DNA from: OMOG01 sp041485845
GTDB lineage: Bacteria; Acidobacteriota; Terriglobia; Bryobacterales; Bryobacteraceae
Assembly (NCBI GenBank): GCA_041485845.1
Contig: JBGPKH010000355.1
Location: 1-9,040, forward strand
Direction: 5' to 3'
DNA: 9,040 nt
The notes below the pieces were generated by a model, which worked only from the letters and a program-made list of their open reading frames with translations, made no database searches and was not told the origin of the DNA. The position numbers were made by a program, and so were the translations under genes. How positions within the stretch are numbered: the first letter of the stretch is position 1; each line of letters opens with the position of its first letter. This document shows positions 1 through 6,570 of this stretch, piece after piece.

Positions 1-163
1 CCGCATCACCCGCCTCGGCCCGCGCAAGGGCGACGGCGCCGAGGTTGCCATGATCGAGCTGGTCGGTTCGGAACTGGTCAAGCGCGCCGCCGACCGCGCC
101 AAGCGCCGCGAGGAACGTCTCAAGGCCGCGCGCGAAGGCCGTAAGGAAGAAGCCGAGGAGTAG
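1..163 (+). CDS. rplQ: Large ribosomal subunit protein L17 (bL17), 3' end only
   Basis: This is the C-terminal 53 residues of ribosomal protein L17, a structural protein near the peptide exit region of the 50S subunit. The reading frame enters from the left edge (first full codon at base 2) and stops at TAG 161-163. The segment RITRLGPRKGDGAEVAMIEL matches the conserved L17 C-terminal pattern, in which an R-x-G-D turn is followed by a hydrophobic strand ending in IELV. After it comes a charged Lys/Arg/Glu tail, ending in EEAEE, of the kind that often extends L17. The start lies outside the window. L17 usually closes the alpha operon after rpsK, rpsD and rpoA, so those genes would be expected upstream; that is inference. 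A GC-rich imperfect hairpin lies 26 bp after the stop, but it has no U tract. Confidence 0.93.
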   Translation, partial: RITRLGPRKGDGAEVAMIELVGSELVKRAADRAKRREERLKAAREGRKEEAEE

Positions 164-480
164 GCCGACCTCCCGCCGCTCAACGGCCCGTGGCCGCGGC
201 CGGCACGAGCTCCACTCTTACCGCGAAGGGCGGGCCAGGGGGCCCCGCGCGCAAGGGGGTCGCCCCATGAAATCTGCCGCGATGAGTGCCGCGACGGCTC
301 CCGTGGCCTCCCCACCCGGGTGTCTCCTGACCGATTTACCGATGTGCGGCCACCCCGGCCCGCGGCATCCTGAAATCAAAGGAGTCATTTCATGGCAAAC
401 GAGCTGGCCGCGCTTTCGACACCCGCACGGAAGCGGTCACTCTGGGGATTCGCCAGGGTCGAATTCTGCTGTAACGGCGC
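164..480. other. Gene-poor spacer between rplQ and the YHS-domain gene
   Basis: This stretch of about 317 bases holds no gene I can defend. It contains an imperfect GC-rich inverted repeat at 189-207 (CGTG...CACG arms, no U tract, so not a standard terminator). It also contains a 10-bp palindrome, CACCCGGGTG, at 313-322, and a strong ribosome-binding site placed before an ATG at 392. The open frames here (from 267 and from 392) give Pro/Arg/Ser-rich translations without recognisable domains, and both run into the antisense strand of the YHS gene. I checked by eye for common riboswitch, tRNA and tmRNA cores and recognised none. Confidence 0.6.
378..394 (+). promoter_or_regulatory. Orphan Shine-Dalgarno and ATG
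   Basis: AAAGGAG at 378-384 lies 7 nt before an ATG at 392-394, which is close to ideal spacing for translation initiation. The frame it opens begins MANELAALSTPARKRSLWGF and stays open to 946. From 481 onward, however, it is antisense to the YHS and TPR genes and has the look of a shadow frame. The site may be a chance match, the start of a decayed gene, or the start of a short real peptide. Confidence 0.3.
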
Positions 481-756
481 TCACGCCACCCGGTACTTAT
501 CCCGGCATTCCTTGGAGCAAAAGTGGACGACTTCGCCGTTTACGCTTCGCGTAATACTGGCCACCGTCGAGACATACGTGCCGCATACCGGATCCTTCTT
601 GAGCTCGCCCCCGGCCGCCACGGGCGGCGCCTCCCTGGCGCGGCTCTGCGGAACGTGGTTGGAATTGGAGCTCCCGAAGAGACTTTTGAGCACCGCCCGC
701 ACCAGCCAGAAAACCAGCAGGGGAAAGATAATGCGGATAAAGAGGAAACGCATCAT
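481..756 (-). CDS. Small membrane-anchored YHS-domain protein (PP0621-like)
   Basis: This is a 91-residue protein with two visible parts. Residues 4-27 form a hydrophobic segment (FLFIRIIFPLLVFWLVRAVL) that should be a single membrane anchor. After a polar, Pro-rich linker (about 28-50) comes a YHS-like module at 51-91, with DPVCGTYV at 55-62 and HFCSKECRDKY at 78-88. Cys58, Cys80 and Cys84 are the conserved cysteines, and YHS modules are generally thought to bind metal or serve as trafficking or assembly modules. The specific role is unknown. Two adjacent ATG codons (754-756 and 751-753) could each start it, and the ribosome-binding site is weak. The gene begins 47 bp after the stop of the TPR gene on the same strand, so it is probably transcribed with it. 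The length and architecture fit small proteins annotated as PP0621 family or YHS-domain-containing. Confidence 0.82.
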   Translation of the reverse strand: MMRFLFIRIIFPLLVFWLVRAVLKSLFGSSNSNHVPQSRAREAPPVAAGGELKKDPVCGTYVSTVASITRSVNGEVVHFCSKECRDKYRVA

Positions 757-803
757 GGGGTCGGGACGACAGCCTCAGGCAGCCGCCCCGGGAATTTCAA
801 AAC

Positions 804-1967
804 CTACTTTTTCTTCTTGGTGGTGGTGTCCTTCTTGGCGTTGGGGTTCTGGAACTTCATCTCCACGCTCGAACCCAGGGACGTCAGCATGTCCTTGGCG
901 GGCTGGGCGTAGGGGCCGTTTGGTTGCAGTTCCAGGTACTTGTTGAAGGCCTCCACCGTGCCCGCAACCGGAGTCACTTTGCCGTCGGCTCCGATCTGCG
1001 CCTTCCCCACCAGTGTCACGCCGTATTGGTAGTAGGCGTCGGCATAGGTGGGTGTGAGTTCGATGGCCTTCTTGAACGCCTCGCCGGCGGCGTCAGTCTG
1101 GCCGGAGTTCACCAGGATGGCGCCGAGATTGTAGTAATACTTGCCGCCATTCGCCGGATCGAGATCGGCCGCCTTCTTGAGTTCAGCCTGCATCTCGGGG
1201 AACTTCTTCGCCTTCGCCAGGGCGAGCGCGTAGTTGTTGTGGCTGGCGGGATCGTCGGGCTTCAACTCGAGGGCTTTGTTGTACGATTCCAGCGCCTTTT
1301 GGATGTTGGTATCGAACTCCGCTCCCGTCTTGGTCTCGGCCATCTTCACGTAGGCTTCCCCGAGCTGCGCCCAAACGGCCTGCTGCGTGGGATCGAGCTC
1401 CGATGCCTTGGTGAACGCGGGAATCGCCTGGTCGTACTGCTTGCTCTGCATGGCCGTCATGCCGGCATTGAAGGAGTCGTTCAACGCCGAGTTCTTCTTC
1501 ATCTTCTCGGAGCGGTCTTTGATCTCCTTCTCCATCTTGGCCTTCTCTTCGGCACTCAAACCGCGCTTGAGTTCGTCGGAGATCGTGCCCGTCTCGACGG
1601 CTTTCTGAATTTCCGCCTGCTGATTCGACTTGGCCTGCTGAGACTTGCTCAAGTCGAAGTCGATGGGTTTCGAATCGCCCGGCGAAGTCCGTACACCGTT
1701 GACCTTGTCAACCTCTTTGCCGTCCATCCACAGCGCGATGCTGTAGGTGCCCATCGGCAGGCCCATGTAGATGTAGTGGCCCTTCTTGTTCGACTTGGTT
1801 TCGTAGTTGCCCTTGATATCCGTGCGCGTAATCTTGATCTGCGCTTTATCGACGGGCTTGCTGTCGATGCCCTTCACGTCTCCTTCCACGGTCGTGATCT
1901 GGGCGAGGGCAGTGCAGGCCAGGAACACCGTCCCGGCGGCAACGAGGGCCAGGTTTCGCAACTTCAT
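804..1967 (-). CDS. Secreted TPR protein with N-terminal carboxypeptidase-regulatory-like domain
   Basis: This 387-residue exported protein starts with a signal peptide (MKLRNLALVAAGTVFLACTA...). The likely signal peptidase I site is after ALA22, before Gln23. The FLAC at 15-18 is a poor lipobox, so a lipoprotein is less likely. Residues about 24-105 resemble a carboxypeptidase-regulatory-like beta-sandwich (VEGDVKGIDSKPVDKAQIKI, then KKGHYIYMGLPMGTYSIAL). Residues 106-160 are a highly charged, probably helical linker. From about 163 to 349 there are around five TPR repeats, seen as NAGMTAMQSKQYDQAIPAFTKA, AWAQLGEAY-like, YNLGAILVNSGQTDAAGEAF and DAYYQYGVTL. The C-terminus ends in KKDTTTKKKK. 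TPRs mediate protein-protein contacts, so this is probably a periplasmic or envelope scaffold with an unknown partner. GGAGG sits 4 nt before the ATG, and a sigma70-type promoter lies just upstream. The YHS gene follows at 47 bp. Confidence 0.88.
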   Translation of the reverse strand: MKLRNLALVAAGTVFLACTALAQITTVEGDVKGIDSKPVDKAQIKITRTDIKGNYETKSNKKGHYIYMGLPMGTYSIALWMDGKEVDKVNGVRTSPGDSKPIDFDLSKSQQAKSNQQAEIQKAVETGTISDELKRGLSAEEKAKMEKEIKDRSEKMKKNSALNDSFNAGMTAMQSKQYDQAIPAFTKASELDPTQQAVWAQLGEAYVKMAETKTGAEFDTNIQKALESYNKALELKPDDPASHNNYALALAKAKKFPEMQAELKKAADLDPANGGKYYYNLGAILVNSGQTDAAGEAFKKAIELTPTYADAYYQYGVTLVGKAQIGADGKVTPVAGTVEAFNKYLELQPNGPYAQPAKDMLTSLGSSVEMKFQNPNAKKDTTTKKKK

Positions 1968-1971
1968 AGAA

Positions 1972-1976
1972 CCTCC
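1972..1976 (-). promoter_or_regulatory. Ribosome-binding site of the TPR gene
   Basis: On the minus strand the bases before the start read agttGGAGGttctATG. The strong Shine-Dalgarno core GGAGG is 4 nt from the ATG at 1967-1965. It fixes this start, and it contrasts with xerD, DUF29 and tssK, which lack such a site. Confidence 0.75.
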
Positions 1977-2003
1977 AACTGAGACTAGTATGTATTAAAT
2001 CCC

Positions 2004-2032
2004 ATTATAGCGTACTGTTTTTTTCGCTTGAA
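2004..2032 (-). promoter_or_regulatory. Sigma70-type promoter of the TPR-YHS unit
   Basis: On the minus strand a perfect -10 box, TATAAT (2009-2004), lies 17 bp after a weak -35 box, TTCAAG (2032-2027; 3 of 6 consensus bases). The A-rich spacer includes a run of seven A. Transcription would start near base 1997, giving a leader of about 30 nt before the ATG at 1967 with its GGAGG site. This is the best promoter match noticed in the window and implies that the TPR gene is transcribed independently of the gene upstream. Confidence 0.65.
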
Positions 2033-2056
2033 AAGGCGGAGGCGGCAGCCCACCCG

Positions 2057-2536
2057 TTACTCTTCAAAAAGGCCGATTTGTTCCTTGGCGGCCGGCTTGG
2101 CCTTCCGTTTCCTCAAGGGACTCCCGATCACCCCCAAAACCGCCACGGACCGCAGGGCCGTCCGCGGCACGAAAATCCGCTGATGGTTGCTCGATGGGTC
2201 CGGCGGGATCACTGTAAAGCCGTAGTGCTCCACCTGGAGGAGGTTGTTGGTCATGATGCCTTCCATCACCTCCCCGTCGCGGAATTCGAAACGAACCCAA
2301 AGTCCCTCCATCTTGGGCCGGGTGTTGAAAACCCGCCGGGCGTCCTCCCCCTTGTCGTAAAAATCGCGCACGAACGCAATGCTCTTGATGTCGATGTAGG
2401 GTACGGTTATGGCGTTGCCCTGTTCCGAGAGCAGTTCCACACCCGTAGGTTGCTGATAAGAAACAGTATTCAGATGTCCCGCGACCGGTTCCTTCTCAAA
2501 CCGGTGGATGACTGCCTTTTTGGTAGTGGAGGCCAA
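2057..2536 (-). CDS. Uncharacterised conserved protein, DUF6982-like
   Basis: This 159-residue soluble protein has no signal peptide or membrane segment. It resembles uncharacterised proteins I associate with Acidobacteria; DUF6982 is the closest name I can suggest, from memory and not from a search. Visible blocks are an N-terminal strand (KAVIHRFEKEPVAGHLN, 7-23), GVELLSEQGNAITVPYIDIK (32-51), KMEGLWVRFEFRDGEVMEG (75-93) and PPDPSSNHQRIFVPRTAL (111-128). The alternating strands with D-G-x-x-x-x-G turns suggest a small beta-barrel, and the C-terminus is Lys/Arg-rich. The start codon is TTG (2536-2534). It is supported by AGAGG 5 nt upstream and by the conserved-looking N-terminus. The 89-bp gap to the TPR gene holds that gene's own promoter. 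The function is not known. Confidence 0.75.
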   Translation of the reverse strand: MASTTKKAVIHRFEKEPVAGHLNTVSYQQPTGVELLSEQGNAITVPYIDIKSIAFVRDFYDKGEDARRVFNTRPKMEGLWVRFEFRDGEVMEGIMTNNLLQVEHYGFTVIPPDPSSNHQRIFVPRTALRSVAVLGVIGSPLRKRKAKPAAKEQIGLFEE

Positions 2537-2541
2537 CCTTA

Positions 2542-2546
2542 CCTCT
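2542..2546 (-). promoter_or_regulatory. Ribosome-binding site that selects the TTG start
   Basis: The minus strand reads aaaaAGAGGtaaggTTG just before the gene. AGAGG is 5 nt from the TTG at 2536-2534. No ATG or GTG lies nearby in frame, so this site is the main reason to accept the rare start codon. Confidence 0.55.
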
Positions 2547-2558
2547 TTTTCAACTTTG

Positions 2559-2588
2559 TTTCAAACATTTAGGCGCTTATTGTATCAT
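2559..2588 (+). promoter_or_regulatory. Putative promoter of the xerD-like gene, close enough for a leaderless mRNA
   Basis: A -35-like TTTCAA (2559-2564) and a -10-like TATCAT (2583-2588) are separated by 18 bp. The -10 ends only 7 nt before the ATG at 2596, and no Shine-Dalgarno sequence is present. If the promoter is real, transcription would begin at or very near the A of the ATG. A TACAAT for the opposite strand (2584-2579) overlaps this -10. Confidence 0.45.
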
Positions 2589-2595
2589 TGGCACG

Positions 2596-3504
2596 ATGTC
2601 TGGTTCGCTCACATCAGATTCTACGCGACTTGCCAACCAGATGACCGCGTTTCTCAACTTCTGCCGCATCGAAAAAGGCCTCGCGGCCAACTCTCTGGAG
2701 GCCTATTCTGCTGATTTATCGAGGTTTAATGCATTTTTGGGCAATCTTTCCGGCCTTCCCGGCACGGAACAAACCCGCCTTTATCTGGATCATTTATACC
2801 AATCCGGCTTGAGCACCCGGTCCGTTGCCAGGCACCTGACCACCCTTCGCAGCTTCTTTGGGTTTCTCCTGAGAGAAGGGCTTATCGATACCGATCCGAC
2901 CCAGCACCTGCGCACCCCACGGCAATGGCAGACTATTCCCAAGTTTCTGAATTTACAGGAGATCGATAAAATTATCCAGGTTCCGGACAGCTCCCGGCCA
3001 ACCGGTCTGCGCGACCGTGCCATGCTGGAGCTGCTGTACGCGACTGGATTGCGAGTCTCCGAGTTGTGCCGTGTGGGTATGGGGGACCTCAATCACGAAA
3101 TGGGCTTGCTGCGGACCATGGGTAAGGGCAACAAACAGCGGCTGGTGCCGGTCGGCAAAGATGCCATCAAGGCCGTGGCATCCTACCTCCAGTCCGGTCG
3201 CGGCGCTCTGCTCAAGGGTCGGGCCAGCCGGTATCTTTTTGTGACCGCGCGCGGCGGCTGCCTGACCCGTCAGGGATTCTGGAAGCTCCTCGCCGGATAC
3301 GGCCGGCAGGCCGGCATTTTCCACGGATTAACGCCCCATGCCCTGCGTCACAGTTTTGCCACCCACCTGCTGGAAGGCGGTGCGGACCTGCGCAGCGTGC
3401 AGGTGATGTTGGGACACGCCGACATTTCGACCACCCAAATTTATACCCACGTTATGCGGTCGAGACTTCGGGACACCGTAGACAGGCACCATCCCCGGGC
3501 TTGA
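2596..3504 (+). CDS. xerD: Tyrosine site-specific recombinase XerD
   Basis: This 302-residue protein is a Xer-type tyrosine recombinase. Xer proteins resolve chromosome dimers at dif by paired strand exchange, coupled to FtsK at the septum. The N-terminal SAM-like DNA-binding domain spans about 15-100 (FLNFCRIEKGLAANSLEAYS), and the catalytic domain about 110-295. All catalytic residues are present and correctly spaced: Arg153 (ATGLRVSEL), Lys177 (MGKGNK), His248 and Arg251 (TPHALRHSFATHLL), His274 (MLGHADIS) and nucleophile Tyr283 (TTQIYTHV). The wording DLRSVQ...STTQIYTHV favours XerD over XerC. The ATG at 2596 adds about 15 residues before the conserved start; Met16 (2641) is an alternative, and neither has a Shine-Dalgarno site. 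No att sites or phage genes are nearby, so a housekeeping role is more likely than an integrase. The nucleotidyltransferase gene follows after 31 bp. Confidence 0.9.
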   Translation: MSGSLTSDSTRLANQMTAFLNFCRIEKGLAANSLEAYSADLSRFNAFLGNLSGLPGTEQTRLYLDHLYQSGLSTRSVARHLTTLRSFFGFLLREGLIDTDPTQHLRTPRQWQTIPKFLNLQEIDKIIQVPDSSRPTGLRDRAMLELLYATGLRVSELCRVGMGDLNHEMGLLRTMGKGNKQRLVPVGKDAIKAVASYLQSGRGALLKGRASRYLFVTARGGCLTRQGFWKLLAGYGRQAGIFHGLTPHALRHSFATHLLEGGADLRSVQVMLGHADISTTQIYTHVMRSRLRDTVDRHHPRA

Positions 3505-3535
3505 ATTTGAGAACGGCTAATCGAGAACGCCTGCA

Positions 3536-4879
3536 ATGAGCGACTACATCTACATGCTGGAGAGCCACCTGAGTCCCGATCAGAACCGGGTGGTGGAGGA
3601 CGTCCAGGGGGCCGCGGCGCTGGCCAACGTCAACCTGTTTCTCACCGGTGGCGCGATGCGCGACATGCTGGCCGGGTTCCGCATTCGCGACCTGGACTTC
3701 GTGGTCGAGGGCCCGGCGCTGAAGGTGGCCAAGGCAATCTGCGACCGCACCGGCGCCAAAATGGTGTCCTCCGACGATCACCGCAAGTGGGCGGAACTGT
3801 TGTTCCCCACGGGCGTTACGGCGCAGATTGCCATGTCGCGCCACGAAAAGCACACACGGGCCGGGGCTAAGCCCCAGGTCACTCCCGCCACCATCCAGGA
3901 CGACCTGCGCGGCCGCGATTTCACCTGCAACGCGATCGCGCTGTCCCTGAATAAAGCCTCCCGCGGTCTGTTGCTCGACCCCATGAACGGGCTGGCGGAC
4001 ATCGGGCGGCGTGAGCTACGCTCGGTCAACCCTTACGGCTTTTACGACGATCCGTCGCGGCTGTTCCGCCTGGCCCGATTCCGCGTCCGGCTGGGATTCG
4101 AGGTGGAGGAACGAACGCGCATGCAGGTGGCCAATGCCCGCGAGGCCGGAGCGGAAAAGGGGATTCCGGCGCGAATCCTGGGCGAGGAGCTCAAGCGCAT
4201 CGGAGTAGAAGAAGCGCCTGCGGAAATCCTCAAGATACTCGCTGAGGAAGGGTTACTGGCCCTGATCTCGCCGGCCTTCGCCGGAGCCAGGTTCAACCTC
4301 GCCGGCATAGCCAAGCTGGAAAAGATGAGCCGGCTGCTGCCGGAAGACACCCGCTCCCGCGCCTCCCGTCTCGGACCGTTCCTCTACGCGCTTACCGAGA
4401 AGCTCGCTCCCAAGGAGAAGCAAGCCCTCATCAAGACCACCGAACTGGCCAAGGCCGATCTCGACCTATGGCAGAAGTTGGAGGCCCGCGCGAAAAAGCT
4501 GGAAACCGCGCTTCGCTCCGCGCGCATCCGCAAGGCCTCGCAGGTTTACCAGATCGTGCTCCCGGCGCAGCCGGACGAGGTGTTGTTCCTGCTGTATCAT
4601 TCGACCCTGAAACCGGTGCAGGAGCGGCTGAAGAACTACTTCCAGAAATATCTGCCCCTGGTCCAGGAGATCACCCCCGAGGAGTGGGCTACGGTGGACG
4701 CCAAACCGGGAACGCCGCGTTACGCCAAGGCGCGGGACGAGTTCATAGCCAACCGGCTGGACCGCCGCCCGCCTCGCAAGCCGGAAGAGCCGGCGCCCGC
4801 GCCACCCGCATCCGCCGCCCCCGAGCCGCCACGTCGCGGCCCTGGTGGTTTCGCCTCCGGTCCGGCGCGGCACGGATAG
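3536..4879 (+). CDS. Class II CCA tRNA nucleotidyltransferase / poly(A) polymerase family
   Basis: This 447-residue enzyme should add nucleotides to RNA 3' ends, either CCA on tRNA or A residues. The nucleotidyltransferase head shows FLTGGAMRDML (35-45) followed by RDLDFVV (51-57), with metal ligands Asp52 and Asp54. The motif DDLRGRDFTCNAIAL lies at 122-136. The DPMNGLADI...LRSVNPYGFYDDPSRLFRLARF block (148-182) belongs to the neck and nucleotide-recognition region, followed by IPARILGEELKRI (210-222). The family assignment is firm, but telling CCA-adding from poly(A) activity by eye is not reliable. I see no HD phosphohydrolase domain such as E. coli Cca carries. The tail from about 413 onward is low-complexity Pro/Ala/Arg. 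The Shine-Dalgarno site is weak, and co-transcription with xerD (31-bp gap) is likely. The start MSDYIYMLESHLSPDQ is plausible. Confidence 0.87.
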   Translation: MSDYIYMLESHLSPDQNRVVEDVQGAAALANVNLFLTGGAMRDMLAGFRIRDLDFVVEGPALKVAKAICDRTGAKMVSSDDHRKWAELLFPTGVTAQIAMSRHEKHTRAGAKPQVTPATIQDDLRGRDFTCNAIALSLNKASRGLLLDPMNGLADIGRRELRSVNPYGFYDDPSRLFRLARFRVRLGFEVEERTRMQVANAREAGAEKGIPARILGEELKRIGVEEAPAEILKILAEEGLLALISPAFAGARFNLAGIAKLEKMSRLLPEDTRSRASRLGPFLYALTEKLAPKEKQALIKTTELAKADLDLWQKLEARAKKLETALRSARIRKASQVYQIVLPAQPDEVLFLLYHSTLKPVQERLKNYFQKYLPLVQEITPEEWATVDAKPGTPRYAKARDEFIANRLDRRPPRKPEEPAPAPPASAAPEPPRRGPGGFASGPARHG

Positions 4880-4933
4880 GTGGTTGGTGGGAGAGTCGCC
4901 GGCCGCCGCCGCCGCGCGTTTGCCAGTTGGCCT

Positions 4934-6499
4934 TTACTGCGCTTGGTCCTCTTCGTCCGTACCGTCGGCCGCCGGGAGTTGCCATTCCGCCACCCGGAGA
5001 ATACCGAGCGACACCAGCAGACTCAAGAGGCCGGCGAATTCCTTGGCGGGAATTTTTTCGGAAATCAGGCCGTCCCTCCTGGCGCGTTCGAAATGCTCGT
5101 GCCACGGCCGGACGCCGTCGCACTCGGAAAGGATCTGCGTCACCCACCCCTCGCAGCGAAACGAACTGCGAAACGGCGCCTGCGACTTCAGGGTGAACTC
5201 CTCCATGCGAAACCGTCCTTCGTGCACGCGGCTCACCACGTGCAGCGTGCAATCGGGCGCCAGGAACGGGTGACAGTTCGACAACATCTCCAGGGAGTTG
5301 GCCCGGGTCAGCGCCTTTTGCCACTCGAGCAGCCACTCGAGGTGCCGGCCGGTGTATCCCTTTCCCGTCTGGATGCGGCCCGTAATGGGCGGCCGCGGAA
5401 GGGTGTGCCGCTCGATGAGCACGGCTCCGTAGACCAGGTACTTCGTCTTGGTCTCCTGCCAGAGATCCATCAAGTCGCTGCTCTCAACGGGACTGGCCGA
5501 CTTACGGGTGGCGGTGTCGGCGAGAAACTCGGCGGGAGTCCGGATACTGTGAGCGCCCAGCATCACGTCGAACTCCGCCTGCTGCGGCCCCAGCCATTTG
5601 CGTATGCGCTGTTCGAACGTCTCGCCTTCGCGATCGGTCGCCAGTTGCAGAGAATAGAATCGTCCGCCCGGGCGGAGCATTTCGGGCACACCTTCGATGG
5701 CGCGGCGAATGATCTGCTCGCCGTCCTGGCCGGCGTCGCGAAACACGAACTTCGATATCTTCGCCGGCACATACGGCGGGTGGATGGTGATGCGGTCGAA
5801 CGTCAGGCCCGCGACCGGCGCATAGAGATCGCCTTCCACCACGGTCATATTGTCGATGCCGGCCAGGCGGCGGTTGAAGTCGGCAAAGCGCACGGCGCGC
5901 GCCGTGATGTCGGTGGCCCAGACGTGGCTGGCGTAGCGGGCGGCCAGGAGCCCGGCAATCCCAGTGCCTGTGCCGACATCCAGCATGACATCGCACGGCG
6001 TGTCCGGCAGGCCTTCGAGAAACCGGCGCGTGGTGTCGAGAATGGCAGGGTATACGACGTCGGGCGGCAGCTCCGTTATGGATCCGTCGGGCGCGACCTC
6101 GCCCCGATCGCACACCGTGGCGATGCCGCGGGCCAGCAGGATGGCCACCGAAGCAAAGATCATACCCGGCCGGTCCGGATCCCGCACCACCAGGTCGAGC
6201 GATTCCATCAAGTCCAGGGCATTGGTGGGCAGCAGTCCAGCCAGCGCTTCCTCCTCCACCAGCGCACAATCGAAGAAGAGCCGGATCAGCCCGTCGAGAG
6301 GCTGTTCCATGGGCCGCTCCCGGGGCGCGGTGGAGGAATACGCCAGCAGGTCTTCGACCTTGAGGCGCTGGCAGAGGCCTTCGTCGGTATAGTCGGACTC
6401 CTGAAGCAAACGGCGCAGGGCAGCGAACTCCTCGCCGGTCCCGAGACGCGGCAGTTTCCGATGCCAGGGGTAGGAGGCGGTCTGGGTGGGCGACATCAC
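4934..6499 (-). CDS. Class I SAM-dependent methyltransferase with extra N- and C-terminal domains
   Basis: This 521-residue protein has a Rossmann methyltransferase core at about 165-300. Motif I is VMLDVGTGTGIAGLLAA (171-187, glycine loop after Asp174), the acidic ribose-binding residue is Asp197 (WATDIT), and motif IV reads HPPYVP at 240-245. NPPY or NPPF is usual in N-methyltransferases of the HemK/RsmC ('small') type, so His240 is a notable substitution. Residues 20-125 form a helical N-terminal region with REALL-like and LIRLFF segments. In arrangement it resembles the DUF7059-type leader of some bacterial methyltransferases; this is from memory and only tentative. The 200-residue C-terminal region has no domain I recognise. 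The substrate is unknown; RNA or protein are both possible. GTG (6499) is followed immediately by ATG (6496), and neither has a clear Shine-Dalgarno site. The gene is 71 bp downstream of DUF29 and convergent with the nucleotidyltransferase (54-bp gap). Confidence 0.82.
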   Translation of the reverse strand: MMSPTQTASYPWHRKLPRLGTGEEFAALRRLLQESDYTDEGLCQRLKVEDLLAYSSTAPRERPMEQPLDGLIRLFFDCALVEEEALAGLLPTNALDLMESLDLVVRDPDRPGMIFASVAILLARGIATVCDRGEVAPDGSITELPPDVVYPAILDTTRRFLEGLPDTPCDVMLDVGTGTGIAGLLAARYASHVWATDITARAVRFADFNRRLAGIDNMTVVEGDLYAPVAGLTFDRITIHPPYVPAKISKFVFRDAGQDGEQIIRRAIEGVPEMLRPGGRFYSLQLATDREGETFEQRIRKWLGPQQAEFDVMLGAHSIRTPAEFLADTATRKSASPVESSDLMDLWQETKTKYLVYGAVLIERHTLPRPPITGRIQTGKGYTGRHLEWLLEWQKALTRANSLEMLSNCHPFLAPDCTLHVVSRVHEGRFRMEEFTLKSQAPFRSSFRCEGWVTQILSECDGVRPWHEHFERARRDGLISEKIPAKEFAGLLSLLVSLGILRVAEWQLPAADGTDEEDQAQ

Positions 6500-6570
6500 T
6501 TGAGAATAACGTCGGCGGCAGGGGTCGAGATGGGCACGAATGTAGGGAAAAGTACAGTTGCTGGTACGGG

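Noticed and set aside
389..480. Possible tmRNA or tRNA-like element (the GCAAACGAG stretch reads ANE, and GGTCGAATTC resembles a T-loop)
   Set aside because: No stop codon ends a short tag, there is no CCA end, and no acceptor stem could be paired.
924..1982. 352-codon open frame on the + strand, antisense to the TPR gene
   Set aside because: Leu/Arg/Gly/Val-rich translation without domains, typical of the mirror frame of a GC-rich gene. The minus-strand TPR protein has a signal peptide, repeats, SD site and promoter.
2596..3504. Tyrosine recombinase as the integrase of a mobile element
   Set aside because: No attachment repeats, tRNA, phage or transposition genes nearby. The sequence fits housekeeping XerD, and it sits beside a nucleotidyltransferase gene.
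4880..4933. Terminator between the convergent nucleotidyltransferase and methyltransferase genes
   Set aside because: The 54-bp gap is GC-rich (GCC repeats) but shows no clear stem followed by a U tract on either strand.
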